From the NCBI GenBank assembly GCA_019633425.1, contig WSUB01000090.1, positions 105,689 to 169,688 on the forward strand: DNA of 64,000 bases. Direction: 5' to 3'. Under the pieces are notes generated by a model that saw only the letters and a program-made list of their open reading frames with translations, was not told where the DNA came from and did no database searches. Position 1 is the first letter of the stretch, and the number at the start of each line of letters is the position of its first letter. Position numbers and translations under genes: made by a program. Below, one piece after another: positions 11,230 through 22,435 of this stretch. This stretch comes from Tulasnella sp. 424 (taxonomy: Eukaryota > Basidiomycota > Agaricomycetes > Cantharellales > Tulasnellaceae).

Positions 11230-11820
11230 CTCGGTACGGATATTAATGTGGATCAAATTGCAGTGATAACAAGATGTGCTGGGATATTTTAGTGGAGAGG
11301 CTTGGTCTGGGGATCCAAACCCCAACTGAGGAACACCGCTGGGCATCGCCCACCCCAACGGGTGAACTTGCGCATATCTCCGTACTGCAACCACAACGCC
11401 CGATCCGCCAACTCTGAGTCTAGACCACGGGGGGATTGACACGAGTCCGGATTCTGGGCAATATTGGAACCCCCCTCAGTAGGAGTCGGCTCGCCTCGAC
11501 GCGGCCGACTCGTCCGGACCTCTCTCCACCCGAGAAAGGCTCGGGAAACGCGCAACATGCCCGCAGGCACAAGCAGACAGCCGATCGTATTATCCTGTAT
11601 ATGCTTTCATCAGAGATCGCATGCCATCTGATCCCAAAAAAAAATAGTATCCCATCGCAATTTCCGACCGTGGTCGAATCCGAAATGGTCGGTGCACGGC
11701 ACCTGCTCGTCTGTCGAGACGCCTTAAGGTATATAACCTCCTCAGTTAGTTTCGAAAGCCCAAGTAAATAAAAACCACTCCCGCGGATTCCCCGTCAACC
11801 GGTTATTAGCTATTCCCTTT
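11230..11820. promoter_or_regulatory. Region upstream of BTB copy 3
   Basis: This corresponds to the divergent promoter region of the other units. TATATAA at 11730-11736 lies 91 bp before the ATG. No gene was seen. Confidence 0.55.
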
Positions 11821-12963
11821 ATGGCTGGCCCGGTGAGATTCTCATGCGTCGGAGACAAGCTGCGCCGCTCACCGCCGATCGGATTCTAGACCGAAATTCG
11901 CGTTTCCACTACCTTCTTCCCCTCCGCGCTCCTGCCCAATGTCCCAGGTGGAGGTCGAAGTGACCTAATCGTACACACCAGGTACGTCCAAACCTCCATA
12001 TTCCGCCGGCTTTACGCCCAGTGATGCCCCCCGTTCCCTCAGCGACGTTGTGTTCTTCTACGTGCATCAGAACGTTCTCCAAGCAAGATCGAATAACAAC
12101 TTCGGCACGCTATTATCGACACCCTATTACTCTCCCTCTATCATCCAATCCGCTCATCCCACCACCCATAATCAAGAGCCTGGCATCGGAGACTACTTCA
12201 GCGGGGGAAGTACTGGAAATCTGCATTCTCCACTTGGACCGCCGCCAGACCAGCCCAATTCAAAACCCACCATCTTCGTAGGCGAAGAATCAGAAGTTTT
12301 CAACATCATCCTACACCTTGTTTATGGCATGTAAGTAGCTGGCTCACCACTCACCTGGTCGTCATTAAGATCCCTTGTTTCCTAAGGCCTTGTGGTCGAT
12401 ACGGTCCCTCGATTGATGTCATATCGAGCACACTCGAAGCGCTCCCGAGGTATGGCTTGCCCGTCCCACATCCCGGGGATGAAATCTGGACGGTGTTGCT
12501 GAAACAGGTGGAAGTCGATCCCCTACGCGTATACTCTCTCGGTGCTGCCCATGCGGTTGACGTGGTCTGCGTTCAATCGAGCGAACACACGCTGAGGACC
12601 CCTTTATCTAACCTCACCGAAGCGGACGCCATGACCATTGGTGCCATCTACCTTAGACGTCTGTTCTTCCTTCATTTTGGTCGACTGGAGGCGTTTAAGC
12701 GAATAGTCGCCTCTCCTCCGAAGACACACACCCAGACACCCGCCTGCTCTGAAGTGACTCAGCGCGCAGTCCAAAAGGCGTGGAATGCTGCTCTCGCGGA
12801 CCTGCTTTTAGCTGAGATGCCACATGCCACCCCAGTGGCATCTATCGTCTCTGCTTTTGGCCCAATAGCCAACTCAACCCAGTGCTTGGACTGCAAGGAG
12901 AAGATTCAAGAGCGAATCGCCGCTGTTGTTCAAGGATGGGGCAACGTCAAAAGAATCATTTGA
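11821..12963 (+). CDS. BTB/POZ domain protein, copy 3
   Basis: Exons 11821-11832, 11890-11981, 12043-12330 and 12387-12963 give 322 aa, with introns of 57, 61 and 56 nt. It is closer to copy 1 than to copy 2, with shared stretches such as PGDEIWTVLLKQVEVDPLRV and VRLFFLHFGRL-like segments. The BTB block reads SDLIVHTSDVVFFYVHQNVL. Exon 2 appears to contain a stop if read from the ATG at 11939, but in the frame fixed by the splice phases it is open. This supports the short MAGP first exon. All three BTB paralogues are therefore potentially functional. Role unknown. Confidence 0.85.
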
Positions 12964-14298
12964 CCGAGGTGGTACGTAACTTGAGCCTTCCCGCCGCACC
13001 GGTATCAACTCGTGCCGTAGCATTGACCGGCTAATTTTCTAGCTGGAAACTCGGCGCTGAGGGTTTGCCCTCAACTATGTCACGCATTGCGTCATTCCTA
13101 TTGAAAAAATCCCGTGGACCCTTTTGATCTCCATTTTTCATGCCAAAGGGACAAAAGGGTTCAGGAACCCGTTTACAAGCTTCAGTCTGCATTTCTTCCC
13201 GCCGATGTCTCCTGGATTATATCTAATGAATCGTAGTGGTACAGTACAGGTGCCACTGGACCATCCTTGTTCTCCGATGGTTCATGCACTCTTTCCTTTA
13301 TGTTGCTTGTCGTCTCTGCTATCGGTATCTGGGGGGCTATTCGTTACATGTACATATCCTGCATTTCTGGGCTGAAGAGTGAGTTTTTGTCCCAGAAATC
13401 AGATTGCGCACGGAAAAATGAGGAGATAATGATAAGCTTCGCGGAGAGCTCAGTCTACTCACTTGAGCAAGGGGCTCAGATCGTCGAACACCGGGCCCGA
13501 ACGAAACGTTGATTCTCCCTTAATTCGCATCTCAGCGCCTCGTTTGCGGGACCACGGCAGCTGTTCTTACCGCGTTCGGGCAATATCACTCGGCAGCGAT
13601 GCAGCTCATTTACCAGATATGGTTTAGACCGTCACTCTGTTCGAATGACCGTGGATATCAAGCTTCCTCGGCGCCAGCTGCGGGCCGTCGAGGTGCACGG
13701 GGGTCAGTACCCCAGATACCCCGGTTACAACCAGTAGAAATGCGAAGAAGGAGAACATCGGTTGGTTACAATCTCCGCATCGAGGCCATGCATGTCCAGG
13801 TCGACAGTCGGGGGAATTAAGCAGAAATGCTCCCTCGGTGACAAATGGTCGCTCCCAGAGTTGGCGGAGACCTTTGGACCACTGGAAACCCGGCCCAAGC
13901 TTGAATCACGCGTCGACAACGTTTTTGTCGATCAGGGATATAGAACGCTTAACGATCGACCGTCTGGACTCTGGTGCTGGGCCCGAACACGATTCGATGC
14001 CTGTAATATGTCCCAGAGGCGGAGAACAGAGGCTAAAACTCAGATTCTGGGACAATCCTTATCTAGATCGTGCTCGACCTTGTTGTTAACTCATTCGTCG
14101 TGGAGCGAATCATGGCATACGGTGATTATCCCTTGATCGACCGAGGTTTGGCGACAGCGCATCTACCAATGATTTGGATTGTTCGCGCGAAAACCCGTAG
14201 CTCGGCCCGGTCGGTTCACCCGGCTTTTTCATTGGTAGCGCGGACGCCGGCGGTCAGGGTGCATGGGCAATATAGGGTACGACATCTTGATTAGCATT
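12964..14298. other. Intergenic between BTB copy 3 and ESF1
   Basis: About 13000-13350 is the BTB 3' flank, alignable to the flank of copy 2. Beyond that no conserved coding pattern was recognised on either strand. Short frames at 13267-13512 and 13762-14136 have no family resemblance and no paralogue support. Confidence 0.5.
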
Positions 14299-17000
14299 TC
14301 AATTACCGGATTTCAGCCTCTTCTTCCTCCCCTTGCTCAACTCCGAATGCCACGCCTCCTCCACGCCCGTCTTCCGCTTTACGCTCTGCACGAGTCTTCG
14401 AAGGTCAGGATCACCGTTCCCTCCCCCAGCCGTCTTTCTGGTAACCCCCTTATCCAATCTGCCCTCGGCGTCTACTTTGACCTTTTCTTTGAGACGCCGG
14501 CGTCGCTCGTCGAGGAGTTGGCTCATCGCCTTGGTCTTCTTGAAACTGTGGGTGAAGCAGAACATATTAGACTCTCGTTTAGGAAGCTAATGCACAAGAC
14601 TTACTGAGGGTTGCTAGGATCGATCGCGAACTCATACTCGTCGTGTAAAGCCTTGAAACGCGCGTCTTGGACGTCGATCTCAAATCCACGCCCATCTTCC
14701 GCTTCTGCCTCGTTCTCCGCCTCTCCCTCGCGCTGACTCTTCTTTTTAAACTTTTGCTTCTTCTTCGCGGACATCTTCTCGGCTTTAAGGACTTTAGCCA
14801 TGTCGAAGTGGCGTTTTCCTCCGTCATCGCTATCGAGGTCCTCCACCAGGAGAGCGAGCTCTTCCTTGGTAGACGGTCGGCTTGAGTTACCCCCTTGACC
14901 ATTGTTCTCAGACTGGTCATCGTCCCCCTCCTTCTCCAATTGGAAGAAAGCATCCTTGTTAACACCATCTCCTCGTTTGATGCCGGCGCTCTCTTTATTC
15001 GCAGCCTCATCTCGACCGTCGGTCTTCCACTTCTGTTTCTCCAGCTTACTCATCCTAGCCAACTTCTGATCCTTCATCTTCTTCTTATATCTCTCTAGTG
15101 TGGTCATGTTCTCTTCATCATCGTCATCCTGTCCACCATCCTTCGACGCGCTGAGACCAGGCGTGAACGTGATCTCCAGATCAGCCGCTTTGTTCTTCCC
15201 AGCACCGTCTCCCCATCCTTCAGGCAGATCTGGGTTCACGAAAAAGTCATCTCCATCACCTCCTCCCTCGCCGCTCCCACCGCCCAATAAGAGGTTACGT
15301 AGACGGTCTCGTTCAGCCTGCTTCCGTTCCTTAAGACTCTTTTTCTTCTGTTCAGGTTCGACCTTGCTGTTGACCGTAGGCTCATCTTCCTCCCCAGAGG
15401 AGGAATCGGACGTATTGGCTAGGTAAGCTTTGAAGTCGTTAGCCTCGATTTCTTCTGCCGTCAGGGCTCGTCTTGTAAGTTCAGCCCGGTCCTTGTCGTC
15501 ATCGTCCCACGTGAGCTTGACCTTCGAACTTCGAAGAGCCTAATAGGAGAGGGCCAGAATTAGTGCCCTGACCCGGCAATTCTAAGAGGGGTTTCACTAA
15601 CGTCCGTCTCGAACTTCAGCGGCTTAAGGTTCCCTAGATCCTGAGTGGCTTCGTCCCTACGGGCGCAAAACCAAAGCGTCAGATACAATGGTAGGGAAAA
15701 AGGGTGAAAATTTGAATCGTCACCGAAGTTCGTCATCGAAATTCATCTCGTCAGGTACGAAGCTCAGGTCGAGCAGGTTCGCTGTGCGCTCCAGTTCCGT
15801 TGCATCGAGCTCTTTGTAAACGTAAGCGGCCGTTTCAGCAGTATCACACTCGACTATGGCATAGAAATAGCTTGGAGCAAGTTCAGCTTTCGCTCGTTGA
15901 GAAGGCAGGGAACCAATTTTCATACCGTAGCCTCTCGAGTTGGTACTGTCTTAGTGCCTCCTGGTCGTATTGTTCCGCATCTTCTTGGTGGTAGATCGTC
16001 TTTTCGTTGATATCCTCCACATCAATGTCGGCCAAATCCTCTTCATCGTCCCTGAGAGCCAGTCTCCTATCCGTTAGGACGTTCTTCCCATTCGTCCTCT
16101 TTTTAGGGTCCACATAAATCTCAGCTGGGGGTCCTTCAACATCCTCCTTTGCCATCCTCTCCTTTCCAAACTCGCTTGGGTACACCGTCACCCGAAGGAT
16201 TCGGTTCGATCTACCAGCCGGAAGCGCGCTTTTCTTCTTCCTTCTTTTTGCATTGCCATTCGCAGCTTCCGCGTCCGCTGCGTCGTCCATCATGGCAGCG
16301 CATGAGTTGAAGACTTTGAACAAATGAGCCGCCTTGACGTGATCCCAGTCGAGGTTGACCACAGCGATCCGACGAGTCTCCTCACCCTTTTGGGTTGTCC
16401 GCTTTTGCTCGCCGAACCCTAGGCGGCTATTGCTGGCCGAATAGGCTGCTGCCTGGGCATCCAGGTCCGCGAATTCGGTTTCGTCGAGGTTGATCTCGAG
16501 GTCCGAGGGGACGTCGTCGTCGTATTTGGTGGCTTTGGCTCTTCGTCCGAGTTGGTAGCTCGCCGGACCGAGGGACACTGGTCCTTCCCCAGCCGAGTCT
16601 GCGTCTTCCTCCTCGTCTTCATCTGAAGACTCCATTAAGACTTCTCCTCGAGCATAGTCGGGACGGGCAGCTAAAGCCTTTTCTGGGTCTGATGGTCCAG
16701 CCTCCTGTTGATCCTCGTCATCCTCGAGTCGATAGAACTTGCGAATATCGTCTCGCTCCTTGGTTGCAGAAACTCGTCGACCATACTTGTCTATTCTAGG
16801 TCCTGAGCAGAGAGCATGCATCAGTGGCGAGGGCACCATTGTCTAGGGGATTCAGTCGTACCGGCTTTGTTCTTTCCTTTGCCTTTACCATTCTCGAATA
16901 TGGACTTGAAGCGTTCGTCAACAACTACCTTGTGCTGATCTTTCCGAGGTCTCTTGAACCTTGGGTCCGTCTTTAGTCGTGCAAACCGTGGGTCTGACAT
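14299..17000 (-). CDS. ESF1: Pre-rRNA processing protein ESF1
   Basis: ESF1 is a nucleolar factor of the small-subunit processome required for 18S rRNA maturation. Six exons (17000-16862, 16802-15926, 15870-15724, 15656-15602, 15539-14605, 14545-14299) give 799 aa. The start MSDPRFARLKTDPRFKRP is the standard ESF1 N terminus. Next come an acidic stretch (SSDEDEEEDADSAGEG), the RNA-binding-like core with TRRIAVVNLDWDHVKAAHLF, then RYFYAIVECDTAETAAYVYK and the FVPDEMNFDDELRDEAT region. A long charged Lys/Glu-rich tail follows. The C-terminal NUC153 motif is split by the last intron: DEYEFAIDPSNPHFKKTKAM around residues 705-725. The gene is single-copy here and unrelated to the duplicated neighbours. 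Confidence 0.93.
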
Positions 17001-18097
17001 GTTGGAACGCTCTAAAGCAGGCCAAGGACGTTGGGTCGCCAGCCGTGGTTGGGATTGAAATGCGGTCAAATTTCAGAGACCCTGAGATTAGCGCCCATCG
17101 TTCGGGCCGAAGAACCTCAGCCTCCGGCCACCTCGAGCTATCTAAAGGCTTCAGTCTACCAGGTACCAGATGAGCAGGCAAGCTACAGGTACTTCGTTAC
17201 GAAAGGTTCGGGAACGTACAGACTTTGTTCTATCGTACTACTGAATGCGACAGGTCGTCTGGATCCACGACAGTCGCAGCTACTTATATGGGTCAAATTG
17301 ATGGATATATGACCTGCCATAGTAAAAGGCTTACTATTTCATTATTTTACTAGAGAACAAGGTGGACGGCATGGCCTAGTTTAGACTCTAATTCGCTCCC
17401 CGTGTCTCTCCTGAAAGCGGACACCATCCGGTGGTGGTTACCCCACAGTATGAGACGGCTGCCTTGGTGGTATTGGGAGAGAACTAGTAATGCGATTCCG
17501 CTGAAGATCGGTCGCTAACTACTCTCCAGGGTCGGTAACCGGTTTGGCCATCAGAAGTGCTTCTGGAGGCTCTACGGGTATGTCCACAAAGGCTGTCCCT
17601 CGAGATGCATCATGCTCCCAGAGACCTCACCTATTCTCCAGTCATGGTATATGTTCCAAATATAGGATGAAACCTCAGTTCAAGCGCCTGTTTTGTGGTT
17701 ACTCAAATGAGATGAAGTGACGCCACCTCCACAGCCAGAACTCTCCAGCCCGCCATGGAGACCTGCAGTCAATGAGCGAGAGATTCCCGACTTTTTTCGG
17801 CACAGCTGCGGAACCTTGATTTTACTTGAACACTCGTTCAAATAGTAACCCATTCGACACACTTCGTCCTTTTGTCTTGCCTAGGCGTCATCACGTGATT
17901 GGGAACGTTTGCTGCCGTTGCTGTTCTCGGTCTCGGCGGGATGAGGTCAACGGATTGCCTTTGGTTGCAGAGCAACGAGACTTTGGTTGTAAGGTGCTTA
18001 CACTTTTAGCTGAAGCATGAAGGTGTTGATCGTCTTCTGTGGCTTCCTGTTGCCATCCCTCATCGCCAGCGGAACATACAGGACCCTGAGACAAAGC
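17001..18097. other. Intergenic, about 1.1 kb
   Basis: This lies between the ESF1 start and the promoter of the repeat-peptide gene, so it probably carries both upstream regions. No coding pattern, repeat or RNA gene was recognised. Confidence 0.45.
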
Positions 18098-18104
18098 TAT
18101 ATAA
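18098..18104 (+). promoter_or_regulatory. TATA box of the secreted repeat protein
   Basis: TATATAA is followed by a CT-rich leader at about 18130-18260, a pattern common in strongly expressed fungal genes. The ATG is at 18416. Confidence 0.55.
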
Positions 18105-18415
18105 AGACACCGCCAGCGCAGTCCCCAATACTCCTCGGTTCACTCCCTCTCACTCGTTCACCTCTTCACGTTCTTCCTTCCTCCCTTTGCATCAAGTCCA
18201 CTGGTTGGCATCGTCTTTCTTTCTTCTTCGTTCCACTTTCTTTCTGCAACACTTTTTTCATCCACACCTTCACAGCAAACGTAAAGAAAAAAAAACTCGC
18301 CAGCACATCGTCCAGGAGACCCCATATCTTCATACTCGACACCTGCTAGTTTTTTTGATTTCGACTATCCTCTTTCTACCCTTTTAACGAAGAAAACAAG
18401 CCCAAAAAAGCAATC

Positions 18416-19249
18416 ATGTTCTTCTCCAAGATCGTCGCTGTCTTCGCTGTTACCGTCGCCACCGTCTCCGTCGGTGCTCGCCCCCTCCCCTTGCCCCTCC
18501 AAAAGGCTGCTCTTACCACCCGCGGTGAGCAGGTCGTCCGAAACATGTGAGTGAGGTTCGGATCTATCTTGCCCAAACAGAAGACTGACGTCGGCTCTCC
18601 GTTGCTAGGGAGCAAGTCGTTGGCGCAGTGACCATCATCGAGAAGCGTCAGGCAAACGTCAACAACGTCCCTGCTGAGATCCCAACCCAATCCAAGTGAG
18701 TCTGACACGCTGGCGTTACACACTCCCACCGATGCTGACTAGCGTGCTCCACTCTTCCAGGAACGGCGTTATTGAACCCTTCCAGGGTGGCGATGTCACC
18801 AAGCGCGACGTTCCAGTCCAAGATGCCTCTAAGTCCGACGGCAGCGAGATCGTTCCTTTCAACTCTAGGAAGCGTCAAACCTCTGTCCAGGACGCTGTCA
18901 TGTCTGATGGTGGCGACATCGTTCCTTTCAAGAACACCGGCAAGCGTGACGTCGTACCAGAAGCCGAGGTTGATGCCCCCGTCGTTGAGAAGCGTCAAAC
19001 CTCTGTCCAGGACGCTGTCATGTCTGATGGTGGCGACATCGTTCCTTTCAAGAACACCGGCAAGCGAGACGTTGTACCCGAAGCCGAGGTTGAGGCCCCC
19101 GTCGTTGAGAAGCGCCAGCCCAAGATCAACACCTTCCCTACGTGGGTCGCTGCTCGCTCTGAGTACGTGTAACCCGTCTGCATCGTTCTATACGCCGAGA
19201 CTAATCTGTGCTCTGCGTTCACAGTGGTGGTGAGATCGTCGCTTTCTAG
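18416..19249 (+). CDS. Secreted Kex2-processed repeat protein (KEP-like peptide precursor)
   Basis: Exons 18416-18546, 18609-18695, 18761-19162 and 19225-19249 give 214 aa. A signal peptide is evident (MFFSKIVAVFAVTVATVSVG, likely cleaved after Ala21). The rest carries seven Lys-Arg sites (EKR, TKR, RKR, GKR, EKR, GKR, EKR) typical of Kex2 cleavage in the Golgi. Between them stand peptides built on SDGG(D/E/S)IV(P/A)F: KSDGSEIVPF, MSDGGDIVPF twice and a C-terminal SDGGEIVAF, the last restored only by splicing the 25-nt final exon. They alternate with a second acidic peptide, DVVPEAEVDAPVVE or DVVPEAEVEAPVVE. No cysteines or known domain were seen. Families with this design include fungal KEPs, repellent-type proteins and RiPP precursors. 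No UstY-type oxidase lies nearby, so modification is not supported. Function unknown. Confidence 0.8.
18876..19115 (+). repeat. Two 120-bp in-frame tandem repeats in the peptide precursor
   Basis: Units 18876-18995 and 18996-19115 are nearly identical. Each encodes 40 residues, two candidate peptides plus two KR sites, from QTSVQDAVMSDGG to PVVEKR. They differ at a few bases, for example GTTGATGCC against GTTGAGGCC. Confidence 0.9.
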
Positions 19250-19642
19250 ACAGTAACTCTTCCCAAAGGACATCGAGCCCGGTTGCTCTTTTCGTTCTCT
19301 TCGTGGATAGTCGACGCTGGCACGTCAAACTTTTCTTAGGCGCTGTGCGGCCTCCCTGCTTTTTTTACTTTTCTTTTGCTGCCGTACGCTGGTCGTGCAA
19401 CCCTGTTTGCTTTTTGTAGTTGGAACGGGACGGTCACTTAGATTAGATGCTGCCAATATTGCATTGATGCTTCGGGAAGCTATAGTGTAGAATGATCATG
19501 ATGGGGTGTTCCGAAATGTGGGATGAGCATAGACGGTGTCAGCTAAAGTACATGAGTAGTTCATAAAAGGTCCGCGGAGATCCTCGGTTTCTAATCCATC
19601 CCAGCGCCTGGGCGGATGACATATTCACTCAGCAACACTCAA

Positions 19643-21228
19643 TCATCCGTCGACGACGGCATCGAAGTCTAGTACCGTCCCACATTCACTCAAACTCCTC
19701 CACGTCCACCCATAACAGTCCCCTTGCCACCTAACCGTCTGCCCGACCTCGACATACTCGAGCAACGGGTGATTCTCAGTCAGAATCCTCATCAACCCCA
19801 ACTGACTTGGACCGTCTGCCATCGTCGGCAAGGGCTCTGGAATCTCTCGCCGATCGTTGGGGTCCCATACGGTATTCTTCAGCGTGAACGACTGGAGCCG
19901 GGAAAGCGGCTGAAGTTGGTCCGCATGCAGTTTCGTTCCATTCTGCAAGGTTTTCAAGACGAAAAGTCAACCCGAGTCGGACAGGTCCCCCCTGTTGCCC
20001 ACATACGAACCTTCTCACCGCGGGTTAAGATGTGGCCGGTCAGCCCGATTTCCAGCTCCTCTAAAAGGGGCAGGTTGGAGGCCACCAGATACAAATGCTC
20101 GTCGTTTAGTCCTACCAATTTCAGGTGAAGGACCCGAATCGACTTGGACGACGTCGCCAATCTTTGCAACGCGGGCCCGAAGGCGTGGGTGTGGGCGTTC
20201 CCCGACCTGCAGCTCGCGTACACCTTTTCCACTGGCCGCGATGGAACAATTCGAGCGGCTAGTGGAAGGGTGCCTTGGAACGACTGAAGCTGGCCCAGCA
20301 CGTCGTCGGGAGGAGAGGGTATGGAGTCGAGACCCGGCACTCCATCCGTAATCCGGGGAGTGATGTTGATGCATTCGAGGTTGGGACAACTTCTCATGAA
20401 CTTGTAAACCAAATCGATCTCATGAAGAGCCGACGGTTCAGGCCCTTCAAACTCCCGGAGGCTATCGAACGTCACCTCCTCTGCGAACCTGTAGAGAACG
20501 GGCGCAACCCGGAACGAAATCTGAAGCGTCTCCAATTTGGCCGGGTTCACGAACAAGTTGACGCAAGTGGCGATGCCGAGAGAATCGCTCGAGTCCGTGA
20601 TGTGTGACGATAGAACCCGGTCCAGGGTGAAGGTGGACATGGGGAGTGTTCCGCAGTCCAGCGAGACCGACGGGGGTATGGTTGGGAGATGGAGGAATAC
20701 GACGCATTGGAGATGAGGGAGAGCGTAGAGATGAGCGAACATTTCGGGCGTCAAGTACATCCACTCGAAGTGGATGGCTCGAAGGTTCCTCATGCTTGTA
20801 AAGAGTCCTGACAACGTTTCAGATGTGGGCTCGTTCTCGCGATCATCCCCCCACCGATGAACCAGGTGTTCCGCCCGCCATCGCTTCAACACCATATACT
20901 TGACGTAGCCCCGGTGAACAGGGTTCGCTTTCAAGTGCTTGACAGCTTCCATGGCTTCGCGCGGACGAGTGTTCGCGGACAGCTCTACGCGCTCCCAATA
21001 CAGGGGCTCGATGACGTCTTTCATGGTCTGGGATACAAGCCGCAGGTTCTTTAGCGCCCGCATGTCGAAGAGGCGAACTGGATAGGAAGGGAAGTGCTGG
21101 TCCACGTCGAGTCGGAGACTTTGGGCGATTGTGAGCCAAAGCTCAATGGGGAGGTCTCTCCCCTCCGGGCGTTCTTGGCTGTGTTGGTCAGCCGCGACAT
21201 CCGCTACATTCACTTTCGGCGTCTCCAT
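19643..21228 (-). CDS. F-box protein with leucine-rich C-terminal region, copy 1
   Basis: Exons 21228-20011 and 19942-19643 flank a 68-nt intron and give 505 aa. The F-box starts near residue 26 (DLPIELWLTIAQSLRLDVD) and is followed by the helix RALKNLRLVSQTMKDVIEPL. The remainder has irregular leucine-rich segments such as SIRVLHLKLVGLNDEHLYLV and LPLLEELEIGLTGH. F-box proteins link substrates to SCF ubiquitin ligases through Skp1, and here the C-terminal part would bind a substrate that cannot be named. The intron position and phase match copy 2, which supports the model. It is a tandem paralogue of the gene at 22436-23938. Confidence 0.82.
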
Positions 21229-22435
21229 TCGTGGAAAGCTGGTCGTTGCTTGGTATCAAACGTCACTATTATCCTCTGACAACTAGCACGACTACTTCAA
21301 TCCTTACCTGCTTGCTGAAACCTCCTTGCTTGTGGCGGTGGTTGATAAGGCGGTCTGGGATGGCATTCCCGAAGAAGTGGTCACGTGCCACCAATCCCCG
21401 GATTTGCAATGCCTCCCATTTGTGGCGTCATTCAAGACAACACCGTCGAGGTTACTAATTCTTTCGCTCGATATTCTTTCGTCTTATAAAGCCGTCTAAT
21501 GTATCAAGAAGAGCACAGCTGGGTCGATCTACACCACCTTGGTCCCGCCCAACATAAATGTCCCTCGTAGCTTTCATGTGAAGACTACTCCACGGTCTTA
21601 GCCCCCCGTATTTCAGACGAGCAAGCCCCGTCCACGTTGGATAAGTATATGCCCGATCCTAGCCCTAGAAATCGGAATGCCTTCGCCAGGTTGGCTCGCT
21701 AACGGCGATGTATCACTAGCCGGTGATTCGCGACCATCTTATACATAAACTGAGCATATTTAGGTGCCAGTACAGTGCCAATCGTTACCTTTTACCTCCT
21801 CCTCCATCGTCCCTTCACACGCGTCGAGGCGACGGTTTAACATCGTGGATGTAAATTAGTGTATAGAAAGAATTGAGGCAGGCCTAGTCGTGGTCAATCA
21901 TCGCCCATGCTCGCGGCTTCCGTCTTGTCAGAGGGGCCGGCACCACTGCCGATAGCTCGATAGGGGTCTCCTTCGTATCTCGATAACGTTCCCGACCTCT
22001 GGCCCAACCCCAATCTGAAAATTTGACGCTGGCAGCCCTTTCATACTAGCTTCGATCTGCGTAGGACTGTCGTCTTGGTCCTGGATAAGAGTTAAGACCT
22101 GCACCCCGCATCGCTATACGCTCTCGTTCACCTACCTGATTATCCAGACATATTGAGTTTGAACCTCATGTGCCCGCTTAATACACCTGGAGTCACTCGT
22201 TGGTTTTCGCTCCGTCAACTGTGATATTCGTGGCAACGAAGTCCTGCATGCCTAGAAACCGAAAAGAGGCCATCTTAAATGCAACTATAGAGTGTGGTGA
22301 TGTACAGGTCTGGGAATGACTAGTCGGATCTTTGGAAGGGGCGAAGTTGGGGGGGGGGGGGGCTGCACACCCGCGGCGGAGTATCGGAGGAATGACCGAT
22401 CCCACTGCAGCACGCCGCTATCCTGTATAAAATAT
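21229..22435. other. Intergenic between the two F-box genes
   Basis: The part next to copy 1 (about 21270-21680) resembles the sequence upstream of copy 2 (about 23990-24340), for example AAGAAGAGCACA followed by GTGGGTCGATC-like sequence. The promoter was therefore duplicated with the gene. A run of 14 G lies at 22349-22362. No gene was seen. Confidence 0.5.

Noticed and set aside
11939..11970. Apparent stop soon after an ATG in BTB copy 3
   Set aside because: That ATG is out of the real frame. With the MAGP exon the sequence is open.
13267..13512. Open frame with a hydrophobic segment after BTB copy 3
   Set aside because: The same region after BTB copy 2 has no corresponding open frame, so it is most likely 3' flank.
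18416..19249. A UstY-type or other RiPP-modifying gene cluster around the repeat peptide gene
   Set aside because: Neighbours are ESF1 and F-box genes. No oxidase, methyltransferase or peptidase is nearby, so only the precursor is claimed.
20015..20389. Arginine/proline-rich frames opposite and beside the F-box and ESF1 genes
   Set aside because: These are shadows of GC-rich coding sequence with no family motif and no splice logic.
22349..22362. Run of 14 G as a functional element (for example a G-quadruplex)
   Set aside because: It is a single homopolymer in an intergenic region and may be a length error. Nothing else supports a function.
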